This document shows positions 39,428 to 49,211 of a stretch of 64,000 nucleotides of DNA, piece by piece. Source of the stretch: Acidobacteriota bacterium (GTDB lineage Bacteria > Acidobacteriota > Terriglobia > Terriglobales > Acidobacteriaceae); contig JAJYSV010000012.1 of the NCBI GenBank assembly GCA_021793405.1, forward strand, positions 16,679-80,678. Reading direction: 5' to 3'. The number at the start of each line of letters is the position of its first letter. The stretch's first letter is position 1. The notes under the pieces are model-generated. The model was given only the letters and a program-made list of their open reading frames with translations, had not been told where the DNA came from and ran no database searches. The translations under genes and the position numbers were made by a program.

Positions 39428-41239
39428 ATGGCAGAAGAAAAAACCGCCCCGACAATGCAGGCCACACTCGGTCTGACAGGCTTAACCAGCAATGCAATGG
39501 CACTGATTGCCCCCGGCGCCTTTCTATGGTTGACGTTCTTCATTCAGGCGACGACCGGGGCGACCGCTCCATCGATGTGGATTGGGATCTTCGCTGCCCT
39601 GATGCTCTGTCTGGCGACGGCCGTCTCATACGCGGAGATATCCAAGCTCTATCCCGGTACGGGCTCCAGTTATTACTATGCCGAGCAGGCCATGCTCTCC
39701 AAGGACAAAGCATTTAAGTATGCGCGCATATCCAAGTTCGTCGTCGGTTGGGGCTCCCACCTCTACTACTGGGTCTACCCGGGGGTGATGGTTGGCGTTA
39801 CCGGCATCTTCGTCGGCTATATCGTAGGCTTCCTCTGGCCGAACTTCATGAGCGGCTCCAACCCAGGACCTGTGTTCATGGGGTTGGTTGCGGTTGCATT
39901 TTCCTTCGCCGTGGCCTGGATCGCGCAAAAGGGAGCCAATGCTTCGACCGCGGTGAACCTGGCCATCAACGTGGTGCAGATCTCCGCGCTTGTCTTGTTC
40001 AGCATCCTTGCGATCGGTTACCGGGTAAACCACCCCGCTGGTACTGCCGCTCTGCAGTACGACGCAACCACGCAAGCGACGTATACCTATGAGTTCGCAA
40101 GCAAGCCCGATGGCACCGTCATCCGCGATGCCAGCAACGTTCCGCAGCCTCTGATGGACGCGGCCGGCAAACCTGTTCCTTTCCACATTCAATATCCGGA
40201 AATGGATTCGACCGGCAAATTGTTCATGAGTCACCCGACCGCCAAGTCGGTAGTCTCCGTGCACAACTTTAACTGGGTCATGATCCAGGCTACCGTCGCC
40301 ATCCTGATCCTGGTCGGATTTGAGTCCGTCACGTCACTGGGAGGCGAGGCAAGAAACGCCAAACGAGATATCCCGATCGCGGTGATCGCTTCCCTTCTGA
40401 TTCAGGGACTGGTGTGTTATCTCATCGAATATTTCGCGGCAAATTACTTTCTCAACTCGGGGTACTCCATGCAAAGTGCGGTCGGCTCGGCAGCTCCCAT
40501 CGGCGACATGATGATCATTGTCGGCGATGCGCTGCTGGGCCAGGGACACGGCAAGTATTTCATGCTCGCCGAGGCGGTCACCGTGTTTCTGGCGTTGATC
40601 GGCACCACCCTCGCCTGCATGAATACTGGAGCCCGCGTTACCTACGCCATGGGCCGGGACGCGGAGGCGCCGGAGCACTTTGGCATGCTGCACGACAAGA
40701 ACCTCACGCCGCATCGTGCGGTCTGGACGCTGGCCACCATCACGGCGGTCATCGGGGTTCTCTCCATTATCCTTTGCTTCGGCGATGCCGCCGCCCCCAC
40801 CGACGCAACCATTCAGGCGCTTCCTCACGGCCTTCTTTCCAGTGTTGGCTACATGTCCCATGCTACGATGGCTGCACTTCCCAACTCACTGTTGATGGCG
40901 ACCTTGACATCCAACTTCGGCACCTTCATTCTGTACGCCCTCAGTTGCATGTTGTGCATCATCGCCTTCCACGGCCGTTCGGACTTCAACCTTGTCAAAC
41001 ACCTGCTCATTCCCGCGTTTGGCCTGGTGGCCAACCTGGGATGTATGGCGTTCTACCTGATCGGACCGACGATGGGCTATGGCACGGTCAAAGAGCCTCT
41101 CGGCGCGCTCCTCATCGCCGGAGTCTGGGGCTTGTACGGCGCCTTCTATTTCATGCGCAGCTCGAAGGCCAAGGGCAAGGTCATGCTGCTTCAATCCAAG
41201 GATGGTCAAGTGATGGCCTCCGCGGAGAGCATTAAATGA
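39428..41239 (+). CDS. APC-family amino acid permease with enlarged loop
   Basis: 603 residues from the ATG at 39428, chosen because AGGAG ends seven bases upstream (an ATG at 39422 is too close to it). The first helix motif GLTSNAMALIAPGAFLWL and the rest fit the amino acid-polyamine-organocation superfamily with about 12 helices. A polar insert of about 75 residues (198-275; RVNHPAGTAALQYD to SHPTAKSVVS) breaks a loop that is short in ordinary family members. It takes up amino acids or related solutes by a secondary mechanism; the substrate is not predictable. It is flanked by the Ser/Thr kinase and the PP2C genes on the same strand, with gaps of about 200 and 160 bases. Confidence 0.9.
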   Translation: MAEEKTAPTMQATLGLTGLTSNAMALIAPGAFLWLTFFIQATTGATAPSMWIGIFAALMLCLATAVSYAEISKLYPGTGSSYYYAEQAMLSKDKAFKYARISKFVVGWGSHLYYWVYPGVMVGVTGIFVGYIVGFLWPNFMSGSNPGPVFMGLVAVAFSFAVAWIAQKGANASTAVNLAINVVQISALVLFSILAIGYRVNHPAGTAALQYDATTQATYTYEFASKPDGTVIRDASNVPQPLMDAAGKPVPFHIQYPEMDSTGKLFMSHPTAKSVVSVHNFNWVMIQATVAILILVGFESVTSLGGEARNAKRDIPIAVIASLLIQGLVCYLIEYFAANYFLNSGYSMQSAVGSAAPIGDMMIIVGDALLGQGHGKYFMLAEAVTVFLALIGTTLACMNTGARVTYAMGRDAEAPEHFGMLHDKNLTPHRAVWTLATITAVIGVLSIILCFGDAAAPTDATIQALPHGLLSSVGYMSHATMAALPNSLLMATLTSNFGTFILYALSCMLCIIAFHGRSDFNLVKHLLIPAFGLVANLGCMAFYLIGPTMGYGTVKEPLGALLIAGVWGLYGAFYFMRSSKAKGKVMLLQSKDGQVMASAESIK

Positions 41240-41397
41240 TGTCACACGTGTAATCTGAGCCGCACCATTCACTGCCAGAAAGTTTGCCGTCTGCTTCAGA
41301 TCACTCTGGGGCAGACGGCAAAACCCCGTTTGCCTGCGTTGCAGGCATAGGCCCGAGGAACCATTCGCGGAGCAAAAAGCTTAGGGCGGCGATCCGA

Positions 41398-42204
41398 ATG
41401 TTGGATGTAGTTTTTGGTCAGGCAAGCGACCCCGGAAAAATTCGCGGGAATAACGAGGACTCGATGGGTGCCTTCGTTCCCAGATCGCGGCAAAAGGCGC
41501 GCTCTCACGGCTGGATGTTTGTCGTTGCGGACGGCGTCGGCGGGACGGAGTTCGGCGAAGTGGCCTCAGCCCTGGCTGTGAAGGTAATGACCGAAGGCTT
41601 CGCCCAGGCGCAGGAAAGAGCGGCTCACGCCAGCCTGCTCCCGCGCTTGATCCAGCATGCAAATGCAGCCATTCACGATGAAAGACTCCAGCCGGGACGG
41701 CGTGGCAGGCGCATGGCGACGACGGTGGTCTCCTGTGCGCTACGCTATGACGAGGCATGGATTGCTCACGTAGGAGATTCCCGTTGTTATCAAGTGCGCG
41801 ATGGCCGTGCAACTGCGCTCACGCAGGACCATACATTGGTTGTTGAACAGCGTAAGCTCGGGCTTATCTCGGCTGCGGATGCGGAACAGTCCGAAAACCG
41901 CCACGTACTCACCCGCTCGCTTGGCCCCGAACTATTTGTGACGGTTGAGACCAGAAAAGTCTCGCTCCAAGCCGGCGATTATCTTGTGCTCTGCACGGAC
42001 GGACTCTATGGAGGCCTGTATCACGAAGATATTGCTCGAATAACTTCTCAGAAAAAGGACATTGAGGCAGTTGCACAGGAACTAGTGAATTACGCCGTCG
42101 AGGTCGATGGCTCCGACAATGCAACCGCACAGGTGATTAATATCCGTTCAATTGAACAGATGGCGATGTATCGCGGCCGTCTCTACCCACTTCATGGATC
42201 ATAG
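41398..42204 (+). CDS. PP2C-type Ser/Thr protein phosphatase
   Basis: 268 residues from the ATG at 41398; the frame is open to 41284, but the extra residues do not look like protein of this family. Metal-site motifs are complete: GNNEDS, VADGVGG, TTVV, VGDSRCY, TDGLYGGL and GSDNATA. It removes phosphate from Ser/Thr in the cytoplasm and would oppose the nearby Hanks-type kinases. It lies 158 bases after the permease, same strand. The first 14 codons (MLDVVFGQASDPGK) recur at the 5' end of the frameshifted kinase at 38018. Confidence 0.93.
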   Translation: MLDVVFGQASDPGKIRGNNEDSMGAFVPRSRQKARSHGWMFVVADGVGGTEFGEVASALAVKVMTEGFAQAQERAAHASLLPRLIQHANAAIHDERLQPGRRGRRMATTVVSCALRYDEAWIAHVGDSRCYQVRDGRATALTQDHTLVVEQRKLGLISAADAEQSENRHVLTRSLGPELFVTVETRKVSLQAGDYLVLCTDGLYGGLYHEDIARITSQKKDIEAVAQELVNYAVEVDGSDNATAQVINIRSIEQMAMYRGRLYPLHGS

Positions 42205-42214
42205 TCGCGAACAT

Positions 42215-42622
42215 CTATCGGACTCTGGATTTCGAGAGGGTGCTTCGAGCAGATGCCCAAGCGATGGATTCACATCGCCGACGCAAAAACTGCCGCCTCC
42301 GGTGCGTTTTTTGCTTCTGTACGGGGAGAGCCAGGAAAATCATGAACTGCGCCGCGACGGTCAACTCCACCATCAGCGGCACGCCGTGCTGGAGGCGAAC
42401 CAAAATCACCACCAGTACCATCGAAAACCACTGCCATCGCGTCACGCTCAACCGTTCCAATCGGTCCTTGAGTCGGAGAAAGTTTCGCGGCGTAAGAGCG
42501 ACTTTGCCGATATCGTCCGCGCGGGCATTAAAACAGGCAATCGCGAAAATCCTGAGAGAAGGAGTTCCAGAACCGGCGATTCCGGTCATCAAGAAACGCG
42601 TACAACTGGGACGAAATTTCAT
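42215..42622 (-). CDS. Possible small membrane protein downstream of trpD
   Basis: 135 residues from an ATG preceded by GGAGGG with four bases between, the best Shine-Dalgarno match in the area. It contains LKDRLERLSVTRWQWFSMV followed by a hydrophobic segment LVVILVRLQ and VELTVAAQFMIFLALP, then an Arg/Lys-rich tail. No family was recognised. It begins 46 bases after the trpD stop on the same strand, so it could be the last gene of that transcript. The strong start signal and membrane character support it; it could still be a chance frame. Confidence 0.45.
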   Translation of the reverse strand: MKFRPSCTRFLMTGIAGSGTPSLRIFAIACFNARADDIGKVALTPRNFLRLKDRLERLSVTRWQWFSMVLVVILVRLQHGVPLMVELTVAAQFMIFLALPVQKQKTHRRRQFLRRRCESIAWASARSTLSKSRVR

Positions 42623-42668
42623 GCAACCCTCCGGGGATTCTGATGCGCCAGATCTTATTCCAATCGCG

Positions 42669-43727
42669 TCATTTTTGTAGATCGACCGGTGAACGCCTCT
42701 CGAATTCCACGAGTGCGGCCACCATTTGGCGCACTGCGCCCGAATCGATGGCTCGCGCAGAAAGTTCAATGCCAGCGCAAAAATCCGGTGCGATACCTGC
42801 CGCGACCAAGGTTGCTGCCGCGTTGACCAGGACAATGTCGCGCCTTGGACCGGCTTCGCCTTCGAATATGGCTCGCAGGATGGCGACATTCTCCTCGGCG
42901 TCGCCGCCCTGGAGAGAGGAGAGCGGTGCCCGTTTCAGGCCAGCGTCCTCAGGGGAAAATTTGAAGAGGTGAAATGCGCCGTCCTTCACCTCGGCGATCT
43001 CCGTTTCTCCGCTGAGAGTAATTTCATCCAAACCATCCGATCCGTGCACTACGAAGCCGTGTCGCACTCCCAGCTTGACCATGGTTTCTGCGACCAACGG
43101 GACTAGTTCGGCCGCATACACGCCCAGCACCTGCGCCGGCGCCAGTGCGGGATTCGTCAGCGGCCCCAGAATATTGAACACGGTTCGCCTCCCAAGCGAC
43201 CGCCGGATTGGCTGGACTCGCCGCATCGCCGGATGCATCAACGGGGCAAACAAAAATACAAATCCTGTGGCACGCAGGCACTCCACCGCAGCCTCGGGAG
43301 CCAGCGCCGTGGGCACTCCCAGTGCATCCAATACGTCCGCCGAGCCGCAGCGGCTGGTAACGTTGCGATTGCCGTGCTTGGCGATTTTCGCTCCTGCGGC
43401 CGCAGCAATCAGTGCAACAGCCGTGGAAATATTGAACGTTCCGCTAGCATCGCCTCCTGTACCGCAGGTATCCACTAGAGAAGCGCGTTCGTCGTCTGGG
43501 AACGGCAAAGTTACGGCAGTCGCGCGCATGGCGTCGACAAAACCAGTCAATTCGTCGGCGGTCACCCTACGCGCCGCCAGCGCGGTTAGCAACTCCGCGA
43601 TATACACGTCCGGCAAGATATTCTGGGTGTCTTCCAGGATCGTCTGCATCGCGGCGCGGGCCTGCTCGCGGCTGAGAGTCGCATGCTGTTCGGCAAGAAT
43701 GGACAGTACGTTTGTGAGATCTGCCAT
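42669..43727 (-). CDS. trpD: Anthranilate phosphoribosyltransferase
   Basis: 352 residues from the ATG at 43727 (frame open to 43850, but the upstream part is unlike the family). It carries the GTGGD phosphate/PRPP loop ([17 protein letters not shown]), [21 protein letters not shown] and the [10 protein letters not shown] anchor. It transfers anthranilate to PRPP, the second step of tryptophan synthesis. No other trp genes are in the window. It is divergent from sucC with 166 bases between. Confidence 0.97.
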   Translation of the reverse strand: MADLTNVLSILAEQHATLSREQARAAMQTILEDTQNILPDVYIAELLTALAARRVTADELTGFVDAMRATAVTLPFPDDERASLVDTCGTGGDASGTFNISTAVALIAAAAGAKIAKHGNRNVTSRCGSADVLDALGVPTALAPEAAVECLRATGFVFLFAPLMHPAMRRVQPIRRSLGRRTVFNILGPLTNPALAPAQVLGVYAAELVPLVAETMVKLGVRHGFVVHGSDGLDEITLSGETEIAEVKDGAFHLFKFSPEDAGLKRAPLSSLQGGDAEENVAILRAIFEGEAGPRRDIVLVNAAATLVAAGIAPDFCAGIELSARAIDSGAVRQMVAALVEFERRSPVDLQK

Positions 43728-43893
43728 CGGGGGCCGTAGTCGCTTCACTATTCCGCGGGGGTCGTCGGTTTGCTCGCCCCTCCCTCGTCCGATAGTATCG
43801 AAGGTTCGCTGTGTTTTGTTTTTTCTTGTCCGCGGATGGCGATTGGTCATGCCATCCGGCCCAGCGACGTGTCGTTACAATAAGAGATATCTT

Positions 43894-45072
43894 ATGAAAA
43901 TTCACGAATATCAGGCAAAAGACATTCTTGCGAAATACGGCGTTGCTGTACCCCGCGGCGAAGTGGCTAATACCGTGGAAGAGGCAGTCGACGTGGCTAA
44001 GAAACTGTTTGCTGGTGGGGCTAATGGCGTGGTGGTCAAAGCGCAGATTCACGCCGGCGGCCGCGGCAAAGGCGGCGGCGTCAAGGTGGCGAAAAATCTT
44101 GGCGACGCCGAGGACTATGCCAAAAAAATTCTTGGCATGCAATTGGTGACCCATCAGACCGGGCCGGAAGGCCAGAAGGTCAAGCGCCTACTGATTGAAG
44201 AGACGGCTGCGATTGATCGAGAGCTGTACCTGGGGATGGTGCTCGATCGAGCAGCGGCGAAGCTGGTGTTCATGGCCTCCCAGTCTGGCGGCATGGAGAT
44301 CGAGGAAGTCGCCGCGAAGACTCCCGAGGCTATCTTCAAGGAGCATATCGATCCAGCAGTGGGTTTTCAGCCATATCAGGCGCGCAAGCTGGCTTTTGCC
44401 CTGGGATTGAAGCCAACGCAGATCAACCAGGCCGTACAATTCATGACCGGCCTCTATAAGGCGTGTGTCGAGACCGACGCATCGCTGATGGAAATCAATC
44501 CATTCATCACCACGAATGACGGAAAGTTGTTTGCGCTCGACTGCAAGATGAACTTCGACGATAACGCGATGTTCCGGCATAAGGACCTGAAGGAACTGCG
44601 GGACACCAACGAAGAAGATCCTCTCGAAGTGGAAGCCTCCAAGTTCGCGCTGAACTACATTCGCCTCGACGGCAACATTGCCTGCATGGTGAACGGCGCC
44701 GGCTTGGCCATGGCGACCATGGACATCATCCAATACGCCGGCGGCTCTCCGGCAAACTTTCTTGACGTTGGAGGCGGCGCCAACCAGGAACAGATCGAAA
44801 ACGCGTTTCGTATTTTGCTTTCCGACAAGAATGTAAAGGCAGTATTCATCAATATCTTCGGCGGCATCCTGCGCGTCGATACGCTGGCGCGCGGTGTCGT
44901 GGAGGCAGCCAGAAAAATGAATGTCAAAGTGCCCGTGATTCTCCGCCTGGAAGGCACCAACGTGGAAGAAGGGCGACAGATATTGAAGGAGTCGGGCCTG
45001 AATTTCATCATCGGCCAAACCATGAAGGACGCGGCCGAGAAGGCCGTGGCTGCCGCGAGAGGGAGCAAATGA
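43894..45072 (+). CDS. sucC: Succinyl-CoA synthetase beta subunit (ADP-forming)
   Basis: 392 residues from the ATG at 43894 with the family start [17 protein letters not shown]; the frame stays open upstream inside trpD, but that is a shadow. ATP-grasp features are visible: [34 protein letters not shown]. The CoA-ligase part follows with [18 protein letters not shown] and INIFGGILR. It makes succinate and ATP from succinyl-CoA in the TCA cycle. The end overlaps sucD by four bases. Confidence 0.98.
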   Translation: MKIHEYQAKDILAKYGVAVPRGEVANTVEEAVDVAKKLFAGGANGVVVKAQIHAGGRGKGGGVKVAKNLGDAEDYAKKILGMQLVTHQTGPEGQKVKRLLIEETAAIDRELYLGMVLDRAAAKLVFMASQSGGMEIEEVAAKTPEAIFKEHIDPAVGFQPYQARKLAFALGLKPTQINQAVQFMTGLYKACVETDASLMEINPFITTNDGKLFALDCKMNFDDNAMFRHKDLKELRDTNEEDPLEVEASKFALNYIRLDGNIACMVNGAGLAMATMDIIQYAGGSPANFLDVGGGANQEQIENAFRILLSDKNVKAVFINIFGGILRVDTLARGVVEAARKMNVKVPVILRLEGTNVEEGRQILKESGLNFIIGQTMKDAAEKAVAAARGSK

Positions 45073-45944
45073 GCGTACTCGTCGACAAGAACACCCGCCT
45101 GATCGTGCAGGGGATTACTGGCCGCGAAGGCACGTTCCACGCCAAGGGCTGCGCCGAATATGGCACCAAGGTGGTTGGCGGCGTGACGCCGGGCAAAGGC
45201 GGGACCACTCATGAAGGCTGGCCGGTGTTTGACACGGTAGAGCAGGCCGTCAACAACACCGGCGCCAATGCCACGGTGATTTTTGTGCCGCCACCTTTTG
45301 CGGCGGACGCGATTCTGGAAGCGGAAGACGCCGGTCTGCCGCTGATTGTCTGCATCACGGAAGGAATTCCGACCCTCGACATGGTGCGCGTGTGGGAAAA
45401 GCTGAAGCATTCCAACTCGCGGCTCATCGGGCCAAATTGTCCAGGTGTGATTTCGCCCGGAAAATGCAAAATCGGGATCATGCCGGGCCGGATACACGCC
45501 GAGGGAAGCATTGGCATCATTTCTCGTTCCGGCACACTTACGTACGAGGCCGTCTTCCAACTGACTCAGCGGGGCATTGGCCAATCGACCGCCATCGGCA
45601 TTGGCGGCGATCCGATCATCGGAACCACCCATGTCGATGGGCTTCGTCTGCTGAATGAAGATCCAGACACGGAAGCGATCATATTGATCGGCGAGATCGG
45701 CGGAACGGCGGAAGAGGCTGCTGCCGAGTATGTGAAGCAGCACGTGAAAAAGCCAGTCGTCGGGTTCATTGCTGGGCAGACGGCACCCCCGGGTCGCCGC
45801 ATGGGTCATGCAGGTGCCATCATTTCCGGAGGGCAGGGAACGGCCGCCGACAAGATGAAGGCCCTGGAAGCAGCCGGCATTCACGTAGTCAAGTCCCCGG
45901 CATTGATTGGCGAAACGCTCGCCCAGGTCATCGGTAAGGCATAA
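45069..45944 (+). CDS. sucD: Succinyl-CoA synthetase alpha subunit
   Basis: 291 residues of standard length. It has the CoA-binding Rossmann part ([22 protein letters not shown]) and the active-site His in [11 protein letters not shown] that is phosphorylated during catalysis. It forms the heterodimer or heterotetramer with SucC; translational coupling (ATGA) fits a 1:1 product. ndk follows after 40 bases and may be cotranscribed. Confidence 0.98.
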   Translation: MSVLVDKNTRLIVQGITGREGTFHAKGCAEYGTKVVGGVTPGKGGTTHEGWPVFDTVEQAVNNTGANATVIFVPPPFAADAILEAEDAGLPLIVCITEGIPTLDMVRVWEKLKHSNSRLIGPNCPGVISPGKCKIGIMPGRIHAEGSIGIISRSGTLTYEAVFQLTQRGIGQSTAIGIGGDPIIGTTHVDGLRLLNEDPDTEAIILIGEIGGTAEEAAAEYVKQHVKKPVVGFIAGQTAPPGRRMGHAGAIISGGQGTAADKMKALEAAGIHVVKSPALIGETLAQVIGKA

Positions 45945-45984
45945 GCAGTATCAACGTATTTCCAGCATCTGAAGGAGAGTTTCT

Positions 45985-46398
45985 TTGCAACGTACTTTCA
46001 GCATCATCAAACCGGATGCAGTCCGCAAGGGCCATACCGGAGCTGTCCTTGCCATGATTGAAAAAGCAAGCTTCCAGCTTGTTGCGATCAAGAAATTATC
46101 GATCAGCAAACGGCAGGCCGCAGGTTTTTATGCGGTCCATGCCCAGCGGCCATTCTTCAATTCACTGACCGACTTTATGTCCTCAGGGGCCATTTTCGTC
46201 ATGGTGTTGGAGAAAGAGAACGCGATCGCCGATCTGCGCAAGCTGATGGGCGCAACCAATCCGGCGAACGCGGAAGAAGGTACGATCCGGAAGAAGTTTG
46301 CCGGCAGCATCGAGGAAAATACCATCCACGGATCGGATGCCGAAGAAACCGCGAAGTTTGAGATCGGCTACTTTTTCGCCGGCTACGAATTGGCATAG
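45985..46398 (+). CDS. ndk: Nucleoside diphosphate kinase
   Basis: 137 residues starting at TTG, with AAGGAG at the right distance upstream. The sequence shows [28 protein letters not shown], and the phosphorylated His115 in [10 protein letters not shown]. It equilibrates nucleoside tri- and diphosphates using ATP. Placement right behind sucCD is functionally sensible, since succinyl-CoA synthetase produces nucleoside triphosphate. Confidence 0.98.
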   Translation: MQRTFSIIKPDAVRKGHTGAVLAMIEKASFQLVAIKKLSISKRQAAGFYAVHAQRPFFNSLTDFMSSGAIFVMVLEKENAIADLRKLMGATNPANAEEGTIRKKFAGSIEENTIHGSDAEETAKFEIGYFFAGYELA

Positions 46399-46734
46399 CA
46401 CTCGAGTCCACCGCTCGCACACATCCGCCCCTGATCGAACCGACGGCACACTTGCCCGCCGAAGAGGTGGCTGACCTTTGCAGAATTGCCTGCGATCCAC
46501 TGCGTTGTGCGCGTTGTGGGCGAGCAAGTGAAGGAATCCGATTGGCCCCCAGCGGCTGGAGCCGGCTGTGCCGGAATAGGGCTTAACCTGGACTGTAACT
46601 TGGCGAAAGAACTGCAGAGCGGAAAGGAAGGAGGGTTCAGGGCTGGGGGAGGGCCTAGTTTCCAATCCGCTCTAAGTTGCCATAGTCATCTTCGCGCGCT
46701 TGCTCGTCAAAGTACGAAAGTATGCATACTTTGG
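46399..46734. other. 336-base region between convergent genes
   Basis: No gene recognised. It contains the perfect palindrome at 46717-46732 listed separately and a G-rich run near 46630-46660. No classic terminator with a T-tract after ndk. Confidence 0.5.
46717..46732. repeat. Perfect 16-bp palindrome AAAGTATGCATACTTT
   Basis: Both halves (AAAGTATG and CATACTTT) are exact reverse complements with no loop; a near copy of the half-site (AAAGTA) starts at 46709 and TACTT lies at 46736. It is three bases from the stop codon of the outer-membrane barrel gene. Such loop-free symmetry is more like a dimeric protein site than a transcription terminator, but its position downstream of two converging genes is odd for an operator. 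Confidence 0.5.
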
Positions 46735-47616
46735 TTACTTATGGAACGGATTGTGTAAGTTCCAATGTTTTCTTTTAGATGGAGACGCACTGCCGGAAGT
46801 GTCGAGGTGGCCGAGCCGAAAGATCGGACCCACGGAAAATCCAAAGTTCTGCTGTGCCGTGCCGCCATAATGCGTCAGCAAGAGTTCCGGTTGCACGCGA
46901 AAAGCGATCCGAGGACTGTAGTTGTAATCGAATGTGCTGCCGATGGCACCGCTAAACGTCCACTGAGTCGCAAAGAGTCCGATCGTCTGAACATTCAGAC
47001 CCGTCAGGTGGGCGGAGTCGAAAATGCCCCAGGCATTGCCAAACATCGCATGAAACGTGGCGGAAGCCCTGGCACGGCGAAACACGCGATATTCCGGACC
47101 CGCCATGAAGTAATACTGCATAATGCGTGGTCCGGTCACGGTGGGATTGTTGTAACAGGTAGATTGAAACGGTTTGCACGGTGGAATGGGCAGTCCGCCA
47201 TTCGCATTTGGAAACACGCCGGAGGTACCAATGTACTGGCGCGCATCGGCCATAAGACCCCAGTGCCATCCCAGCCAGTAGCTTGCGGAAGTCTCCCATC
47301 CGCCTAGGTTGGACCGTTGCAGTAACGCGGGGCCAGCCAGAAAATTCGTATACGCGGCGCCGCCGTAGATGTCCCATCGGTGGTTGTAGTACACATCCGG
47401 GCCAGAGGGCGGCGCAGGCGGGATGTAATTTCCCGTGCTGACGTTGTGATTCTTCGGATTGTTGATCGTCGGGGTGGTACCGCTATTGTCGCCGTTGTCG
47501 CTGCTGGAATGTGATTGGGCCACCCCCAGCATGGTAGTTGCCATCAAAACAGCGCACACATAGGCTCCCAGCTTCAGGCGGGTAGCCGCCCGAGGAAGAA
47601 AGCAAAACAGATTCAT
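46735..47616 (-). CDS. Predicted outer-membrane beta-barrel protein
   Basis: 293 residues from the ATG at 47616 (an earlier ATG at 47631 is also in frame). Signal peptide to about residue 33 (VCAVLMATTMLGVAQS), then a low-complexity Ser/Asn/Thr/Pro-rich stretch. The remainder is alternating aromatic and polar strands (YYNHRWDIYGGAAYTNFLAG, SYWLGWHWGLMADARQYIG, QNFGFSVGPIFRLGH) typical of small outer-membrane barrels. Function unknown. It follows kdsB on the same strand after 75 bases. Confidence 0.72.
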   Translation of the reverse strand: MNLFCFLPRAATRLKLGAYVCAVLMATTMLGVAQSHSSSDNGDNSGTTPTINNPKNHNVSTGNYIPPAPPSGPDVYYNHRWDIYGGAAYTNFLAGPALLQRSNLGGWETSASYWLGWHWGLMADARQYIGTSGVFPNANGGLPIPPCKPFQSTCYNNPTVTGPRIMQYYFMAGPEYRVFRRARASATFHAMFGNAWGIFDSAHLTGLNVQTIGLFATQWTFSGAIGSTFDYNYSPRIAFRVQPELLLTHYGGTAQQNFGFSVGPIFRLGHLDTSGSASPSKRKHWNLHNPFHK

Positions 47617-47691
47617 CCTGATCTCCAGCATTCAGTGTATCGGAAGCGTTGGGTTTCGTCTGGCGCGCGGCTGCAAGAGATGGAAAAATCT

Positions 47692-48489
47692 TCAGGGTGC
47701 CAGCGGGTTCCGGTCCGATTGCATCAGGAGCGCGGATGCCGTTTTCAGATCGGCTTCTGTATCGACGCCGATGGTATCGTATTCTACCGGCTCGACGTGG
47801 ATGGGAATTCCATTTTCGAGCAGTCGAAGTTGTTCGAGCCGCTCTGTGGCTTCCAATTTGCTGGTCGGCAAACCAGCAAAGCGATCGAGAATGTGCTTTC
47901 TGTAGGCATAAAGCCCCAGATGCTTCCACCAGAGAACGTTGTCGCCGCGACCATCTCGGTCATACGGAATGGTAGCGCGAGAAAAATACAGCGCCTTCCC
48001 AGCTCGGTCGACGACTACCTTGACAGCATTCGGATTAGAAATGTCGTCCGCAGGACAACGAGTCATCACGGTGGAAACGACAGCCTCGGCGCGCTGAAAG
48101 GGACGCAGCAGAGCATGGAAATGTTCGGGGCGAAGGAGTGGCTCATCACCCTGGATGTTGACGAAAATATCGTTGGCTTCGACGCACACACCTTCGTGCA
48201 CCAGTTGTTGTGTCACGGCATGCACGCGGTCCGTACCACTGGGCAGATCGGACGATGTCAGGCGGACTTCCCATTCCTCGGCTCGGCAAAGTTCGGCCAC
48301 TTCGTCTGCATCTGTGGCAACGATCAACCGATCGAAGGTGCGGGCCTGGGCAGCGGCCTGATATACCCACGCCAGCATCGGCTTGCCGGCGATCTCGCGC
48401 AAAATCTTGCGCGGCAGACGCGTAGAGGCCAGACGCGCCGGGATGACGCCGATCACCTGGGTGGTGTGCAGATCGGAAGACACGAACAT
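47692..48489 (-). CDS. kdsB: 3-deoxy-manno-octulosonate cytidylyltransferase
   Basis: 265 residues with IGVIPARLASTRLPRKIL (nucleotide-binding start), IVATDADEVAE, SGTDRVHA and VNIQGDEPLL, the hallmarks of KdsB. It activates Kdo as CMP-Kdo for lipopolysaccharide inner-core assembly in the cytoplasm, so the organism should make Kdo-containing LPS. No other lps genes are adjacent. The gene runs away from the tRNA-Met gene. Confidence 0.96.
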   Translation of the reverse strand: MFVSSDLHTTQVIGVIPARLASTRLPRKILREIAGKPMLAWVYQAAAQARTFDRLIVATDADEVAELCRAEEWEVRLTSSDLPSGTDRVHAVTQQLVHEGVCVEANDIFVNIQGDEPLLRPEHFHALLRPFQRAEAVVSTVMTRCPADDISNPNAVKVVVDRAGKALYFSRATIPYDRDGRGDNVLWWKHLGLYAYRKHILDRFAGLPTSKLEATERLEQLRLLENGIPIHVEPVEYDTIGVDTEADLKTASALLMQSDRNPLAP

Positions 48490-48676
48490 GCAAGTTCGAG
48501 TCTAACCGAGTGTCCATGGAAAGCGAATCGGTTTGGCGCTCCTGGCCACGCGGACGTCATTTCAGGAATGCCTTTTACGCTACAATATTCTTGCTGTTGA
48601 CTCTGGAGTGCTTTTCCCTGAACCGTCTCTCGCTGCAGGCTCGTTTCCGCAGTGCGATTCACAAAAATTCCTCTCT

Positions 48677-48753
48677 GGCGGCGTAGCTCAGATGGTTAGA
48701 GCGACGGACTCATAACCCGTAGGTCGGTGGTTCGATTCCACTCGCCGCCACCA
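48677..48753 (+). tRNA. tRNA-Met (anticodon CAT)
   Basis: A complete cloverleaf: acceptor stem GGCGGCG pairing with CGCCGCC, discriminator A, encoded CCA at 48751-48753, D-loop AGCTCAGATGGTTAGAGC, anticodon loop CTCATAA (CAT at about 48710-48712) and T-arm GGTTCGATTCC. The anticodon stem ACGGA/CCCGT has one A-C mismatch next to the loop. The acceptor pairs normally at its first position, which favours elongator over initiator Met; tRNA-Ile with a modified CAT is not excluded. Confidence 0.95.
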
Positions 48754-48764
48754 ATCAAGTCAAT

Positions 48765-49007
48765 AAGTTCCCACGGTATCTCGGTTTCAGCGATCTCGCT
48801 TGGTTGTGCGGGGATTGCGGATAGTTGTTGTTCTGCTTGAGCATCCATTATGGGGAAAAAGTACCGGTGGTAGAGATTGTCTGGATCCCAAATGCTTCTG
48901 TCCGGAGACGGAAAGACCCACTGATCCGAGATATCGATCTTCCCTTGAGTTTGGCAGCGCGCAATTGTGCATCTCGCAATTCGATCAGTACGCGACGCAG
49001 CTCGCAT
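48765..49007 (-). pseudogene. Fragment of a tyrosine recombinase (phage-type integrase) next to tRNA-Met
   Basis: The minus frame contains QWVFPSPDRSIWDPDNLYHR followed by YFFPIM, which fits the region before the catalytic HxxR helix in tyrosine integrases. The catalytic Arg, His and Tyr segments are missing, and the frame then runs into the tRNA antisense. Integrases commonly insert into tRNA 3' ends, which supports element debris. Confidence 0.45.
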
Positions 49008-49211
49008 GAAATATCAACGCGCCTGGTCTTTCTGCTCTTGGTAGTTGGTGTGCTCCCGGCGTACATAGTTGTGCTGGACCACATACGACAAGTCCCTGTC
49101 CCAGGCGCGGGAAGGTCTGATCGGGCCCTCAGCACGTACAGGCACAGCAGATACGATCTTGGTCGGGCATTGCGTTTGTACAAGAAATATTTCAAAGCTG
49201 AACGGGCCTCG

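Noticed and set aside
43075..43893. Upstream extension of the sucC frame within the trpD antisense
   Set aside because: The family start [10 protein letters not shown] lies at 43894 and the upstream part is a shadow of trpD with no related protein.
48677..48753. Antisense peptide ending EWNRTTDLRVM across the tRNA
   Set aside because: This is a familiar artefact of translating tRNA antisense; only the integrase-like part upstream is of interest.
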